Assembly: GCF_947305955.1 (NCBI RefSeq)
Contig: NZ_CAMZFB010000013.1
Location: 1 to 53,013, forward strand
Direction of reading: 5' to 3'
DNA: 53,013 nt
DNA from: an uncultured Brevundimonas sp.
Lineage (GTDB): Bacteria; Pseudomonadota; Alphaproteobacteria; Caulobacterales; Caulobacteraceae
Shown: positions 27,220-35,193 of the stretch, piece by piece
Numbering within the stretch: the stretch's first letter is position 1
Layout of the letters: each line of letters opens with the position of its first letter
The notes under the pieces: generated by a model
Seen by the model: only the letters and a program-made list of their open reading frames with translations
What the model was told of the DNA's origin: nothing
Database searches by the model: none
Translations under genes and position numbers: made by a program

Positions 27220-28140
27220 GTGGATATTTATCTGCCGATCGCCGAAGTCTCGGTGAACTGGCCGCTCCTGATGTTGTTGGGGGCGACGGTGGGCTTTGTC
27301 TCGGGACTGTTCGGGATCGGTGGTGGCTTCCTGATGGCCCCCATCCTCGTCTTCATGGGCATCCCGCCGACGGTGGCTGTCGCCAGTCAGGCCAGCCACG
27401 TCGTCGCCTCCTCGACCTCGGGCGTCATCCGCTACACCATGATGAAGGGAGTCGATTACAAGATCGGCGGCATCATGGCCGTGGGCGGTGTGCTGGGTGC
27501 CCTCGTCGGGGTCGAGTTGTTCCGCTACCTGCGCCTCTTGGGGCAGGCCGATCTGGTGGTGGCGGTTTCCTATCTGATCTTCCTTGGCTCCATCGGCTCG
27601 ATGATGGTGTTCGAGAGCCTGACCAAAATCCTTCAGCGCGTTCGGGGCGAGACGCCGCCGCGCAAGGAGCGCCGCCGCCCGATGTGGCTGTACGGCTTGC
27701 CGCTGCGTATGCGCTTCCCGCGCTCGGGCCTGTACATCAGCGCCATTCCGCCGTTCGGGTTGGGCGTGTTCGCCGGTGTCCTGTCGGCCATCATGGGGGT
27801 GGGCGGCGGCTTCATCCTTGTGCCGGCCATGCTCTACATCCTGCGCATGAAGGCCAGCGTGGTCGTCGGCACCAGTCTGTTCCAGATCATCATCACCACG
27901 GCCATCACCACCATCCTGCAGGCGGGACGTAACCAGACGGTCGATATCGTCCTGTCGATGATCCTTCTGCTGGGCGGGGTGGTCGGCGCCCAGTATGGTG
28001 CGCGCCTGTCGGGTCGTTTCCGCGCTGAAGAAATGCGCGCAGCGCTGGGGCTGATCGTGTTGCTGGTGGGTATCCAGATGGGGCTGGAACTGTTTGTCCG
28101 TCCCGGCGAGCTGTTCGTTATCGCACCGGGTGTGGGGTGA
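27220..28140 (+). CDS. Sulfite exporter TauE/SafE family permease (TSUP)
   Basis: A 306-residue membrane protein with about eight spans and the two pseudo-repeats of the family: SGLFGIGGGFLMAPIL near the N terminus and SAIMGVGGGFILVPAMLYIL in the second half. Such proteins carry sulfite, sulfoacetate or other small organosulfur anions. GTG 27220 gives the family-like start VDIYLPIAEVSVNW. An earlier GTG at 27175 preceded by AGGAACG is possible. The stop overlaps the next gene's ATG by one base, and TIGR02186 proteins are a regular partner of this permease type, so the two likely work as a membrane unit. Confidence 0.87.
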   Translation: MDIYLPIAEVSVNWPLLMLLGATVGFVSGLFGIGGGFLMAPILVFMGIPPTVAVASQASHVVASSTSGVIRYTMMKGVDYKIGGIMAVGGVLGALVGVELFRYLRLLGQADLVVAVSYLIFLGSIGSMMVFESLTKILQRVRGETPPRKERRRPMWLYGLPLRMRFPRSGLYISAIPPFGLGVFAGVLSAIMGVGGGFILVPAMLYILRMKASVVVGTSLFQIIITTAITTILQAGRNQTVDIVLSMILLLGGVVGAQYGARLSGRFRAEEMRAALGLIVLLVGIQMGLELFVRPGELFVIAPGVG

Positions 28141-28967
28141 TGATGTTTCAGGAGCTTCCCCCCGAGCCGCCCGCTGTCGTCGAGACGATTGCCGCACCCC
28201 CTGCGCCGGAACAAAGCGTCGATACCGCGCGCGAGGTGCGCGTCGCGGCGGCGCTGACCGACACCCAGATCAAGGTCGATACCCGCTTCAGCGGTGCGTC
28301 TATCGTGCTGTACGGGGCTGTGTTCAATCCGACCGACACGCCCACCGATGTGGTTCTCGTGGTGCGCGGACCGGACGAAACGGTGCGGCTGGTGAAAAAG
28401 ACGCGCCACAATGGCGTCTGGCTGAACAGCCGTCCGGTGGTGTTCGAAGGGGCACCCGGCTTCTACATGACGGCCTCGACCCGTCCCTTGGCCGATGTCG
28501 CGGATTTCGGCCAGTTGCGCCGTTTGGGCGTGGGAGTCGATCACCTGCGGATCAATGCGCCCGAGGAGGCCACCACCGTCACCCGCTATGGTGTGCGCGA
28601 TGTGGTCATCAGCCGTCTGGGCGAGGACTATCTGGACTGGCGCCGCGCCGTGATCCGTTTGAAGGAGTCGGCGGGACTCTATCGTGCCAATCCGCAGGGC
28701 GTGCGTTTTGTCGATCGCGGCCTTTTCCGCGCCGAGGTCGATCTGCCCGCTACCGCCCCTACTGGCACCTATTACGCCGAGGTCTGGCTGTTTCAGGAAG
28801 GGGCGCCGATCTCGGTGTCCAACATGACCCTGACAGTCGAAAAGGTCGGACTGGAGCGCCGCATTTACCAGTTCGCCCACCGCCGACCTTGGATGTACGG
28901 CGTGCTGTGTGTGCTGATCGCCATGGCGGTCGGCTATGCCGCCTCGCGCATCTTCCGTAACCGCTAA
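28140..28967 (+). CDS. TIGR02186-type alphaproteobacterial membrane protein, without signal peptide
   Basis: 275 residues. A beta-rich body (VDTRFSGASIVLYGAVFN, VVLVVRGPDETVRL, GFYMTASTRPLADVADF) matches the TIGR02186/Alph_Pro_TM family often encoded behind TauE/SafE permeases. A single C-terminal membrane span (MYGVLCVLIAMAVGYAASRIF) ends with a basic RIFRNR. Relatives usually begin with a cleavable signal peptide. Here the N terminus (MMFQELPPEPPAVVETIAAPP) is Pro-rich and not hydrophobic. The start follows the TGATG junction with the permease, so a missed upstream signal would need a different frame. The function is unknown. Confidence 0.78.
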   Translation: MMFQELPPEPPAVVETIAAPPAPEQSVDTAREVRVAAALTDTQIKVDTRFSGASIVLYGAVFNPTDTPTDVVLVVRGPDETVRLVKKTRHNGVWLNSRPVVFEGAPGFYMTASTRPLADVADFGQLRRLGVGVDHLRINAPEEATTVTRYGVRDVVISRLGEDYLDWRRAVIRLKESAGLYRANPQGVRFVDRGLFRAEVDLPATAPTGTYYAEVWLFQEGAPISVSNMTLTVEKVGLERRIYQFAHRRPWMYGVLCVLIAMAVGYAASRIFRNR

Positions 28968-29008
28968 CCCCTCAAGCAGCGAGCGACCGCGTCGCGAGCG
29001 ATAGGGCA
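28968..29008 (+). repeat. REP-like paired-stem element, long form, copy B
   Basis: It begins directly after the stop codon of the TIGR02186 gene. Outer stem CCCT (28969-28972) / AGGG (29003-29006). Inner stem GCGAC (28983-28987) / GTCGC (28991-28995) with a CGC loop. Read on the minus strand, its 36-nt core has the same flanks and spacing as copy A at 17098 (CCTATCGCT at one end, CTCGCTGCTTGAGG at the other). Confidence 0.7.
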
Positions 29009-29013
29009 CTAAA

Positions 29014-29042
29014 AAAGGGCGACCCGACGGGCCGCCCTTTTC
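29014..29042. terminator. Bidirectional terminator between TIGR02186 gene and beta-oxidation operon
   Basis: Stem AAAGGGCG (29014-29021) / CGCCCTTT (29033-29040) with an inner CCC-GAC-GGG extension and a T tail on the plus strand. The AAAAAA on the left gives a T tail on the minus strand. Confidence 0.85.
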
Positions 29043-29064
29043 CATGTTTACCTTTCGGCGTCTC

Positions 29065-31257
29065 TTAGGCGGCTTCAGCCGACTTCGAGAACTTGCCGTA
29101 GAAGGTTTCGCCAGCGGCAGCCATGTCGCGCAGCAGTTGCGGCACTTCGAAGCGCGGGCCGTAGGCGGCAGCCAGACGGTCAGCGGTTTCGACGAACTTG
29201 GCCAGACCGATCTGGTCGATGAAGGTGATCGGACCACCCGACCACGGCGCGAAGCCCCAGCCGAGGATGGCACCCAGGTCGCCTTCACGCGGATCGTCGA
29301 TCACGCCTTCTGCCCAGCAGCGCGCCACTTCGACGGCCTGACGGTACAGCAGACGGGTCTTGATCTCTTCGACGGTGTCGAAGGCACCAGCGGTCTCGCC
29401 GAAGCCTTCGGTCTTGGTGGTCGGAGCCAGTTCGGCCAGACCCGGCCAGATCACCTTCGGCTTCTGGTCGTAGTCGTAGAAGCCCTTGCCGTTCTTGCGG
29501 CCATAGCGGCCACCTTCAACCATGGTCGAGACGATCTTCTCGCCTGCGGTCGGGACATAGGCGTCGCCCAGGTCTTCCTTGGTTTGCTTGGTGATCTTGT
29601 ACGACAGGTCCAGCGCGACGTCGTCGTGCATTTCCAGCGGACCGCGCGGCATGCCGGTGGCACGGCCGATATTGTCGATGGCGACCGGCGAATAGCCTTC
29701 TTCCAGCAGCGCCAGACCTTCCATGAGATAGGTCGAGAAGCAGCGCGAGGTGTAGAAGCCGCGGCTGTCGTTGACGACGATCGGGGTCTTCTTGATCTTC
29801 AGGACGTAGTCCAGAGCCTTGGCCAGAGCCTCATCGCTGGTCTTTTCGGCCATGATGATCTCGACCAGCATCATCTTGTCGACCGGCGAGAAGAAGTGGA
29901 TGCCGATGAAGTCTTCCGGACGCACCGAGGCCTCGGCCAGACCGGTGATCGGCAGGGTCGAGGTGTTCGAACCGAAGATCGCGCCCTTTTCGAGCTGGGC
30001 CTCGGCGTTCTTGGTGACGGTGGCCTTGATCTCGCGGTTTTCGAACACGGCCTCGATCACCAGATCCGAACCCTTGATCAGGTCGTAGTCGGTGGTCGGG
30101 ATGATCAGCGACAGGATGCCGTCAGCCTTCTCCTGGGTCATGTGACCACGCGAGACGCGCTTCTGGATCAGGTCCACAGCGTACTGCTTGCCCTTCTCGG
30201 CGGCTTCCTGCGTGGTGTCGATCAGGATGGTCTCGATACCGGCCATGGCCTGGACGTAGGCGATGCCTGCACCCATCATGCCTGCGCCGATGACGGTGAC
30301 CTTCTTCGGGTCCGACTTCGGAACGCCAGCCGGACGCACGGCACCCTTGTCCAGTTCCTGCTTGGACAGGAACAGCGAGCGGATCATGGCCTGAGCCTGC
30401 GGGGTCATCAGGGTCTTGATGAAGTAGCGGGTCTCGATACGCAGACCGGCATCCATCGGAACCTGAACGCCCTCATAGACGGCCTTCATCATGTTCAGCA
30501 CGGCCGGATAGTTGCCGTACGAGTTCTTGCGCAGGATGGCGTTGCCCATGATGAACACCTGGGCACCGGCAGGGTGGTAAGGACCGCCGCCCGGGATCTT
30601 GAACTTGGGTTCATCCCACGGCTGGACAGCCTTGCCGCCGTTCTTGATCCAGGTCTTGGCCGCTTCGACCGACTGGCCGATTTCCACGACTTCGTGCACG
30701 ACGCCAGCCGACTTGGCGTCGTTCGGACGCCACGACTTGCCTTCGGCCATCTGCATCAGGGCGGTCTGGACGCCGATCAGGCGGGTCAGACGCTGGGTGC
30801 CGCCGCCGCCCGGGAACAGGCCGACCTTGATTTCCGGCAGACCCAGCTGGATCTTCGGATTGTTTTCAACGACGCGATAGTGGCAGGCGAGGGTGAACTC
30901 GAGGCCGCCACCGAGGGCGAGGCCGTTGATGGCCGCAGCCACCGGCTTGCCGCAGGTTTCCAGAGCGCGGAAGGCACCGTTCAGAGCCCAACCGGCGTCA
31001 AAAGCCGATTGCAGGTCACCGGCGCCCGACAGCATGCCCGAAGCCATGTCACCGAGGTCGGCACCGGCGCAGAAGCCCGATTGCTTGCCCGAGGTGATGA
31101 CCACGCCCTTGATGGCGTCGTCGCTTTGGATCTTTTCGACCAGTTGCGGGATCTCTTTGATCACAGCACCGGTCAGGGTGTTCATCGAACGGCCCGGGAC
31201 GTCGAAGGCAACGACGGCGATACCGTCGGCATCGATTTCGATCTTGAAGTTTTCCAT
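29065..31257 (-). CDS. Beta-oxidation enoyl-CoA hydratase / 3-hydroxyacyl-CoA dehydrogenase (FadB/FadJ type)
   Basis: A bifunctional protein of about 730 residues catalysing the second and third steps of fatty-acid beta-oxidation. The N-terminal hydratase domain shows the oxyanion segment [10 protein letters not shown] and both catalytic glutamates ([12 protein letters not shown] and [15 protein letters not shown]). The dehydrogenase domain follows with the NAD loop [15 protein letters not shown] (about 320) and the catalytic HFFSPVDKM. The C-terminal part ([23 protein letters not shown]) is the usual 3HCDH domain. I prefer ATG 31257, as AGGAG lies nine bases before it. ATG 31263 has the same site only three bases away. 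It lies 17 bases behind the thiolase gene, as one operon. Confidence 0.93.
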   Translation of the reverse strand: MENFKIEIDADGIAVVAFDVPGRSMNTLTGAVIKEIPQLVEKIQSDDAIKGVVITSGKQSGFCAGADLGDMASGMLSGAGDLQSAFDAGWALNGAFRALETCGKPVAAAINGLALGGGLEFTLACHYRVVENNPKIQLGLPEIKVGLFPGGGGTQRLTRLIGVQTALMQMAEGKSWRPNDAKSAGVVHEVVEIGQSVEAAKTWIKNGGKAVQPWDEPKFKIPGGGPYHPAGAQVFIMGNAILRKNSYGNYPAVLNMMKAVYEGVQVPMDAGLRIETRYFIKTLMTPQAQAMIRSLFLSKQELDKGAVRPAGVPKSDPKKVTVIGAGMMGAGIAYVQAMAGIETILIDTTQEAAEKGKQYAVDLIQKRVSRGHMTQEKADGILSLIIPTTDYDLIKGSDLVIEAVFENREIKATVTKNAEAQLEKGAIFGSNTSTLPITGLAEASVRPEDFIGIHFFSPVDKMMLVEIIMAEKTSDEALAKALDYVLKIKKTPIVVNDSRGFYTSRCFSTYLMEGLALLEEGYSPVAIDNIGRATGMPRGPLEMHDDVALDLSYKITKQTKEDLGDAYVPTAGEKIVSTMVEGGRYGRKNGKGFYDYDQKPKVIWPGLAELAPTTKTEGFGETAGAFDTVEEIKTRLLYRQAVEVARCWAEGVIDDPREGDLGAILGWGFAPWSGGPITFIDQIGLAKFVETADRLAAAYGPRFEVPQLLRDMAAAGETFYGKFSKSAEAA

Positions 31258-31274
31258 AGTCATTCGCTCCTAGA

Positions 31275-32480
31275 TCAGACGCGTTCGATCACGGTGGCGG
31301 TACCCATGCCGCCGCCGATGCACAGGGTGGCCAGAGCCGTCGACTTGTCCGAGCGTTCCAGCTCGTCCAACACGGTGCCGAGGATCATGGCACCGGTGGC
31401 ACCCAGCGGGTGGCCCATGGCGATGGCGCCGCCGCAGACGTTGATCTTGTCGTGCGGGATGTCGAGGGCTTGCATGTAGCGCAGGACCACAGCAGCAAAG
31501 GCTTCGTTCAGTTCGTACAGGTCGATGTCGGCAACCGACATGCCCAGCTTGGCCAGCAGCTTGCGGGTGACCGGTTCCGGACCGGTCAGCATGATCGACG
31601 GTTCCGAACCGATCGAAGCGCCGCCGAGGATCTTGGCGCGCGGCTTGAGGCCAAGGGCCTCGCCCATTTCCTTGGAGCCGATCAGGATGCCGGCAGCGCC
31701 GTCAACGATGCCCGAGGAGTTGCCCGGGGTGTGAACGTGGTTCACGCTGGCGACTTCAGGATAGCGCTGGTTGATCACGGCGTCGAAACCCATGGTGCCC
31801 ATCATGGTGAAGGACGGGTTCAGGCCCGCGAGGGTCTGCATGGTGGTGTTCGGACGGATGGTTTCGTCGCGGTCGAGGCGCGTCAGGCCCAGCTGGTCCT
31901 TCACGGCGATGACCGACTTGGCAAAGCGCTTCTCTTCCCACGAACGGGCGGCGCGCTTGTGCGATTCAACCGAATAGGCGTCCACGTCGTCACGGCTGAT
32001 GCCGTACTTCGAGGCGATCATGTCCGCGGACACGCCCTGCGGCACGAAGTAGGACGGGAAGGCAGCCGACGGATCGGTCGGCCATGCACCGCCGTCCGAG
32101 CCCATCGGAACGCGGCTCATGGCTTCGACGCCACCGCCGATGGCCATGCCGGCTTCGCCCGACTTCACCTTGGCAGCGGCAACGTTCACGGCTTCGAGGC
32201 CCGAGGCGCAGAAGCGGTTCAGCTGGAAGCCAGCGGTTTCCTGCGAGTAGCCGGCAGCCAGAACGGCCGTACGGGCAATACAGGAGCCTTGCTCGCCAAC
32301 CGGCGACACCACGCCCATGACAACGTCGTCGACCTTGGAGGTGTCGAGGTTGTTACGGTCGCGCAGGGCTTCCAGAACCTGGGAAGCCAGGCTCAGCGCC
32401 GTGATTTCGTGAAGGCTGCCGTCTTTCTTGCCCTTGCCGCGCGGGGTCCGCACGGCGTCGTAGATATAGGCCTCGGCCAT
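31275..32480 (-). CDS. Acetyl-CoA C-acyltransferase (3-ketoacyl-CoA thiolase)
   Basis: A 401-residue thiolase cleaving 3-ketoacyl-CoA in the last step of beta-oxidation. The acyl-accepting Cys is C91 ([12 protein letters not shown]), the catalytic His is in [12 protein letters not shown], and [16 protein letters not shown] and the second Cys in [10 protein letters not shown] follow in the expected order. Its partner, the hydratase/dehydrogenase, follows 17 bases downstream and completes a FadA-FadB-like pair. The order is thiolase first, the reverse of E. coli fadBA. The upstream 220 bases hold two palindromes described separately. Confidence 0.94.
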   Translation of the reverse strand: MAEAYIYDAVRTPRGKGKKDGSLHEITALSLASQVLEALRDRNNLDTSKVDDVVMGVVSPVGEQGSCIARTAVLAAGYSQETAGFQLNRFCASGLEAVNVAAAKVKSGEAGMAIGGGVEAMSRVPMGSDGGAWPTDPSAAFPSYFVPQGVSADMIASKYGISRDDVDAYSVESHKRAARSWEEKRFAKSVIAVKDQLGLTRLDRDETIRPNTTMQTLAGLNPSFTMMGTMGFDAVINQRYPEVASVNHVHTPGNSSGIVDGAAGILIGSKEMGEALGLKPRAKILGGASIGSEPSIMLTGPEPVTRKLLAKLGMSVADIDLYELNEAFAAVVLRYMQALDIPHDKINVCGGAIAMGHPLGATGAMILGTVLDELERSDKSTALATLCIGGGMGTATVIERV

Positions 32481-32608
32481 CTTGGTGCGTCTCTCTTTTA
32501 TGTTCGTGTTCCCAGCTGATGACTCAGATGGGGATACGGGACTGTTCTTGCGATCTGCGCGCGCGAATTAATCCGGACGCAGTTCGAGAAGCTGCGCCTA
32601 GAAAACCG

Positions 32609-32626
32609 ACGTTTACGTCAACGTCA
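32609..32626. promoter_or_regulatory. ACGT-rich palindrome upstream of the beta-oxidation operon
   Basis: GACGT-TT-ACGTC (32609-32620) followed by AACGTC (32621-32626), 130 bases upstream of the thiolase start. The arrangement resembles the ACGT-centred operators described for LiuR-type MerR regulators of acyl-CoA catabolism. That is a resemblance from memory, not a verified match. Confidence 0.4.
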
Positions 32627-32656
32627 AGTAACAAGGCGCGTGAGACACATAAGATG

Positions 32657-32694
32657 AGAGGCTCATAATGACAATAGTGTCAGTACGAGCCTCT
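32657..32694. repeat. Nested inverted repeat between sugar dehydrogenase and beta-oxidation operon
   Basis: Outer stem AGAGGCTC (32657-32664) / GAGCCTCT (32687-32694). Inside it lies TGACA-ATAG-TGTCA (32669-32682), a separate perfect stem. There is no T run on either side. It stands 10 bases behind the stop of the sugar dehydrogenase gene, so it may be an intrinsic terminator without U tail, or an operator for the downstream operon. Confidence 0.55.
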
Positions 32695-32704
32695 GCTTTG
32701 GGTA

Positions 32705-33931
32705 TTATCGGGCGAGACGGACCAGCTTGCCGTTGTCCTCGTCGGTGATGACCCAAACGGCACCGTCTGTTGCGACAGCGACATCGCGGATGCGCTCGCC
32801 AAGGCCGGTCAGCAGGCGTTCCTCGCCGACTACGCGGTCATTCTCTAGGACCAGACGGACAAGGTGCTTGCCGCCCAGACCGCCGATCAGGGCATTGCCT
32901 TCCCATTCCGGGAACATCGCCCCCTGATAGAAGGTCATGCCGCCCGGCGCGATGACCGGATCCCAGTAATAGACCGGCTGAACCGTACCTTCGGCGGTGC
33001 TGCTCATGCCGGGGATCGGTTGGCCATTGTATTCGATGCCGTATCCGGCAATCGGCCAGCCATAGTTGTTGCCCGCCGCGATCAGGTTCAGCTCGTCACC
33101 GCCGCGCGTGCCATGCTCGATGGTCCAGACCCGCCCCGTGCCCGGCTGGATGGCGATGCCCTGCGGGTTGCGGTGGCCATAGGTGAAGTTATGGGGCAGG
33201 GCGCCGTCGCGGCCCACGAAGGGATTGTCCTGCGGCACCGAACCGTCGGCGTTGATGCGGACAACCTTGCCATGGTGGGTGCCGAGGTTCTGGGCATCGG
33301 GTCGCTTGGGCTTGTCCGAACGCTCGCCGATGGTGATGTACAGCTTGCCGTCCGGCGCGAAGGCCAGCGACGAGCCATAGTGTTTGTCCCCGTCATAGGT
33401 CTGGGCGACCTGGAAGATGACCTGCAGGTTCTCGAGGCGGCTGTTATCGTCCGACAGGCGGGCGCGGGCGACGGCGGTGCCATTACCGCCCTCGCGCGGC
33501 TGGGCATAGGAGAAATAGACCAGACGGTCCTGACCGAAGGTCGGGCTGAGGATCACGTCCAGCAAGCCGCCCTGCCCCTTGGAATCAACGGCGGGTACGC
33601 CCGTGATGGGCGCGCCGATCTGGCCTTCCTTGGTCACGATACGCAGGCGGCCGGGCTTTTCCGTCACCAGCCAGTTGCCGTCCGGCAGCAGGGCCAGTCC
33701 CCAAGGGTGCTCAAGACCCGAGGCGATCACCGAATGGGACAGGGTACCTTGGGTCGCGACACCCGGCGCGCGGGTCTGGCCTTCGAAAGCCGGCTTCTGG
33801 TCGGGGTTACTCGGGGCGCGGGTCTCGACCGGAGTGCCAACGGGGGCAGGCGCGGCGCTCTGGCCCGTTGCGCCGCACGCTGTCGTCAGGGCGAAAATGG
33901 AGCTGGCGGCAACAAGGAGTGTCAGTCGCAT
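32705..33931 (-). CDS. Lipoprotein PQQ-dependent sugar dehydrogenase family protein (YliI/Asd-like)
   Basis: 408 residues with a lipoprotein signal peptide whose lipobox is LTTAC, so it is anchored to a membrane. The rest is a six-bladed propeller of the soluble glucose dehydrogenase family: HPWGLALLPDGNWLVTEK, GQGGLLDVILSP, YGSSLAFAPDGKLYITIGERSD, NFTYGHRNPQGIAI and EHGTRGGDELN (catalytic His and metal/PQQ loop in relatives), and PGGMTFYQG. Members oxidise aldose sugars to lactones using PQQ in the periplasm. No PQQ synthesis genes lie nearby. It is monocistronic, with a divergent upstream region shared with the tRNA-Met promoter. Confidence 0.88.
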   Translation of the reverse strand: MRLTLLVAASSIFALTTACGATGQSAAPAPVGTPVETRAPSNPDQKPAFEGQTRAPGVATQGTLSHSVIASGLEHPWGLALLPDGNWLVTEKPGRLRIVTKEGQIGAPITGVPAVDSKGQGGLLDVILSPTFGQDRLVYFSYAQPREGGNGTAVARARLSDDNSRLENLQVIFQVAQTYDGDKHYGSSLAFAPDGKLYITIGERSDKPKRPDAQNLGTHHGKVVRINADGSVPQDNPFVGRDGALPHNFTYGHRNPQGIAIQPGTGRVWTIEHGTRGGDELNLIAAGNNYGWPIAGYGIEYNGQPIPGMSSTAEGTVQPVYYWDPVIAPGGMTFYQGAMFPEWEGNALIGGLGGKHLVRLVLENDRVVGEERLLTGLGERIRDVAVATDGAVWVITDEDNGKLVRLAR

Positions 33932-34036
33932 CGGGATATCTCTCTGTGAAACCTGCGAAGGGGGGCGGGCGTCTTACGGTGACGATTGTTATGCGAAGAA
34001 GGTCAGCATGTTTAAGCAATTTCTGCGTTTAACCGC

Positions 34037-34065
34037 TTGAACCAAATCGTACTCGGCGATATAGG
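34037..34065 (+). promoter_or_regulatory. Probable sigma70-type promoter of tRNA-Met
   Basis: -35 TTGAAC (34037-34042), 17-bp spacer, -10 TATAGG (34060-34065). Transcription would start near 34072, about 76 bases before the tRNA. The leader contains two hairpins, GAGCC-TTCAC-GGCTC (34107-34121) and GGGTG-GCAA-CACCC (34122-34135). Confidence 0.6.
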
Positions 34066-34147
34066 CACCGCTCTCGCGACGGATGACAACAGTCCTTCTC
34101 GTCGCAGAGCCTTCACGGCTCGGGTGGCAACACCCAAGGTGTGGAAT

Positions 34148-34224
34148 GGTTGGGTAGCTCAGATGGTTAGAGCGGTGGATTCATAACCCACAGGTCGGCG
34201 GTTCGATCCCGCCTCCAACCACCA
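34148..34224 (+). tRNA. tRNA-Met (CAT anticodon)
   Basis: 77 nt with encoded CCA. Acceptor GGTTGGG/TCCAACC, D stem GCTC/GAGC, anticodon loop TTCATAA and T stem GGCGG/CCGCC all pair. The base of the anticodon loop has an A-C mismatch (positions 31-39). From the CAT anticodon it could be elongator Met or lysidine-modified Ile. The body looks like elongator Met. It is not initiator tRNA, since the three G-C pairs below the anticodon loop are missing. A terminator follows at 34255. Confidence 0.93.
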
Positions 34225-34254
34225 CCTCCTTCTCCCTGAAATGATGGCTCATCA

Positions 34255-34287
34255 AAAAAGGCTCCCGATCCGGTCGGGAGCCTTTTT
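34255..34287. terminator. Bidirectional terminator between tRNA-Met and mntP
   Basis: 14-bp stem AAAAAGGCTCCCGA (34255-34268) / TCGGGAGCCTTTTT (34274-34287) with loop TCCGG. T tails lie on both strands. Confidence 0.92.
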
Positions 34288-34293
34288 GCTGTC

Positions 34294-34911
34294 CTAGATG
34301 CCGATCGATCCGATGATGCCGAGGTGCTCAAGCAGGATCTTGATGCCCAGCAGGATCAGGGCGATACCACCCACGATCTCGGCCGCACGGCCCAGCTTGG
34401 TGCCGACCATCTTGCCGATCAGCATGCCGAGGGTGGCCAGCGTAAAGGTGGTGAAGCCGATGGCGGCGGCAATGATCCAGATATTGGCGCTGAGGAAGGC
34501 CAGGCCCACGCCGACAGCACCCGCGTCGATGGAGGTGCCAATGGCAGTGGCGATCAGGGTGAACAGCCCGCGCTTTCCGGCAGGCTTGGCTTCTGCGGCA
34601 TCGTCTTCGTCATCGCCGTCGGGGATCAGGCCTTCATACAGCATCTTGCCGCCGACGATGCCGAGCAGGCCGAAAGCGATCCAGTGATCGACGGCCTCGA
34701 CCAGTCCGGCGAACAGCAGGCCCACGCCAAACCCGACCAGAGGGGTAATGGCCTCGATCACGCCAAAGACCAGCCCCTGACGGACCGCCTGACGCGGCTC
34801 GGGGCGGTGCTTGGCACCACGGCTGATGGCAGCGGCAAAGGCATCGGCGGACATGCTGAGCGACAGCACGGCAATGGCGACAGGCGACATCATTATGGAA
34901 AACAAACTCAT
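34294..34911 (-). CDS. mntP: Manganese efflux pump MntP
   Basis: A 205-residue inner-membrane Mn2+ exporter with six hydrophobic segments. Family motifs are LSMSADAFAAAISRG (conserved Asp) in TM1 and ATAIGTSIDAGAVGVGLAF (second conserved Asp) in TM4. An acidic cytoplasmic loop (PDGDDEDDAAEAKP) lies between TM3 and TM4. The length is slightly above E. coli MntP (188). It is controlled by a yybP-ykoY riboswitch in its leader, which ties it to manganese. No good ribosome-binding site precedes ATG 34911, as expected if its access is set by the RNA switch. Confidence 0.95.
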   Translation of the reverse strand: MSLFSIMMSPVAIAVLSLSMSADAFAAAISRGAKHRPEPRQAVRQGLVFGVIEAITPLVGFGVGLLFAGLVEAVDHWIAFGLLGIVGGKMLYEGLIPDGDDEDDAAEAKPAGKRGLFTLIATAIGTSIDAGAVGVGLAFLSANIWIIAAAIGFTTFTLATLGMLIGKMVGTKLGRAAEIVGGIALILLGIKILLEHLGIIGSIGI

Positions 34912-34964
34912 AGCCGGACGCGTGACAGCACACCCCGGGCGCAGGCCGGCTCGGCCCCCGAGGA

Positions 34965-35070
34965 CGTGCTGGTCTCGCTAGGCGGAAAATCCGCTGATCG
35001 TGCCATGCCTTTCGGCAAGTGTGTTGACACGATCCCGACTGAGGGATGTCGGCAGCTACTCCCCAACGGC
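34965..35070 (-). ncRNA. yybP-ykoY manganese riboswitch in the mntP leader
   Basis: Read on the minus strand, three conserved blocks of this riboswitch class appear in order: GGGGAGTAGC (complement of 35055-35064), then GTCAACACACTTG (about 35017-35029), then GCGAGACC (about 34971-34978). Variable stems lie between. It lies directly upstream of mntP, the commonest regulated gene of this class, whose ligand is Mn2+. Downstream, CAGCAC and GTGCTG can pair before the mntP ATG and may form the expression platform. Confidence 0.87.
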
Positions 35071-35076
35071 GGGGTC

Positions 35077-35103
35077 TCTATACCGTGTCGCGCAGGGCTT
35101 CAA
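35077..35103 (-). promoter_or_regulatory. Probable promoter of the riboswitch-mntP transcript
   Basis: On the minus strand, TTGAAG (35098-35103) and TATAGA (35077-35082) are separated by 15 bases, somewhat short. Transcription would begin near 35070, at the 5' edge of the riboswitch. Confidence 0.45.
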
Positions 35104-35193
35104 GGCCACCCGACCAGTGGCGTAGGCGACAAACCCTCCTATCTGTGGTACACGCCCGCCCTTATCCCCCTTACGCCGTAGGATTTTTTGGCC

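Noticed and set aside
29044-31479. 811-codon open frame opposite the hydratase/dehydrogenase
   Set aside because: Antisense shadow in third-position GC-rich sequence. It runs through the terminator at 29014-29042 region and into the thiolase gene.
34107-34135. T-box or other amino-acid sensing leader before tRNA-Met
   Set aside because: Two short hairpins only, with no T-box sequence, and the downstream product is a tRNA, not a synthetase or transporter gene.
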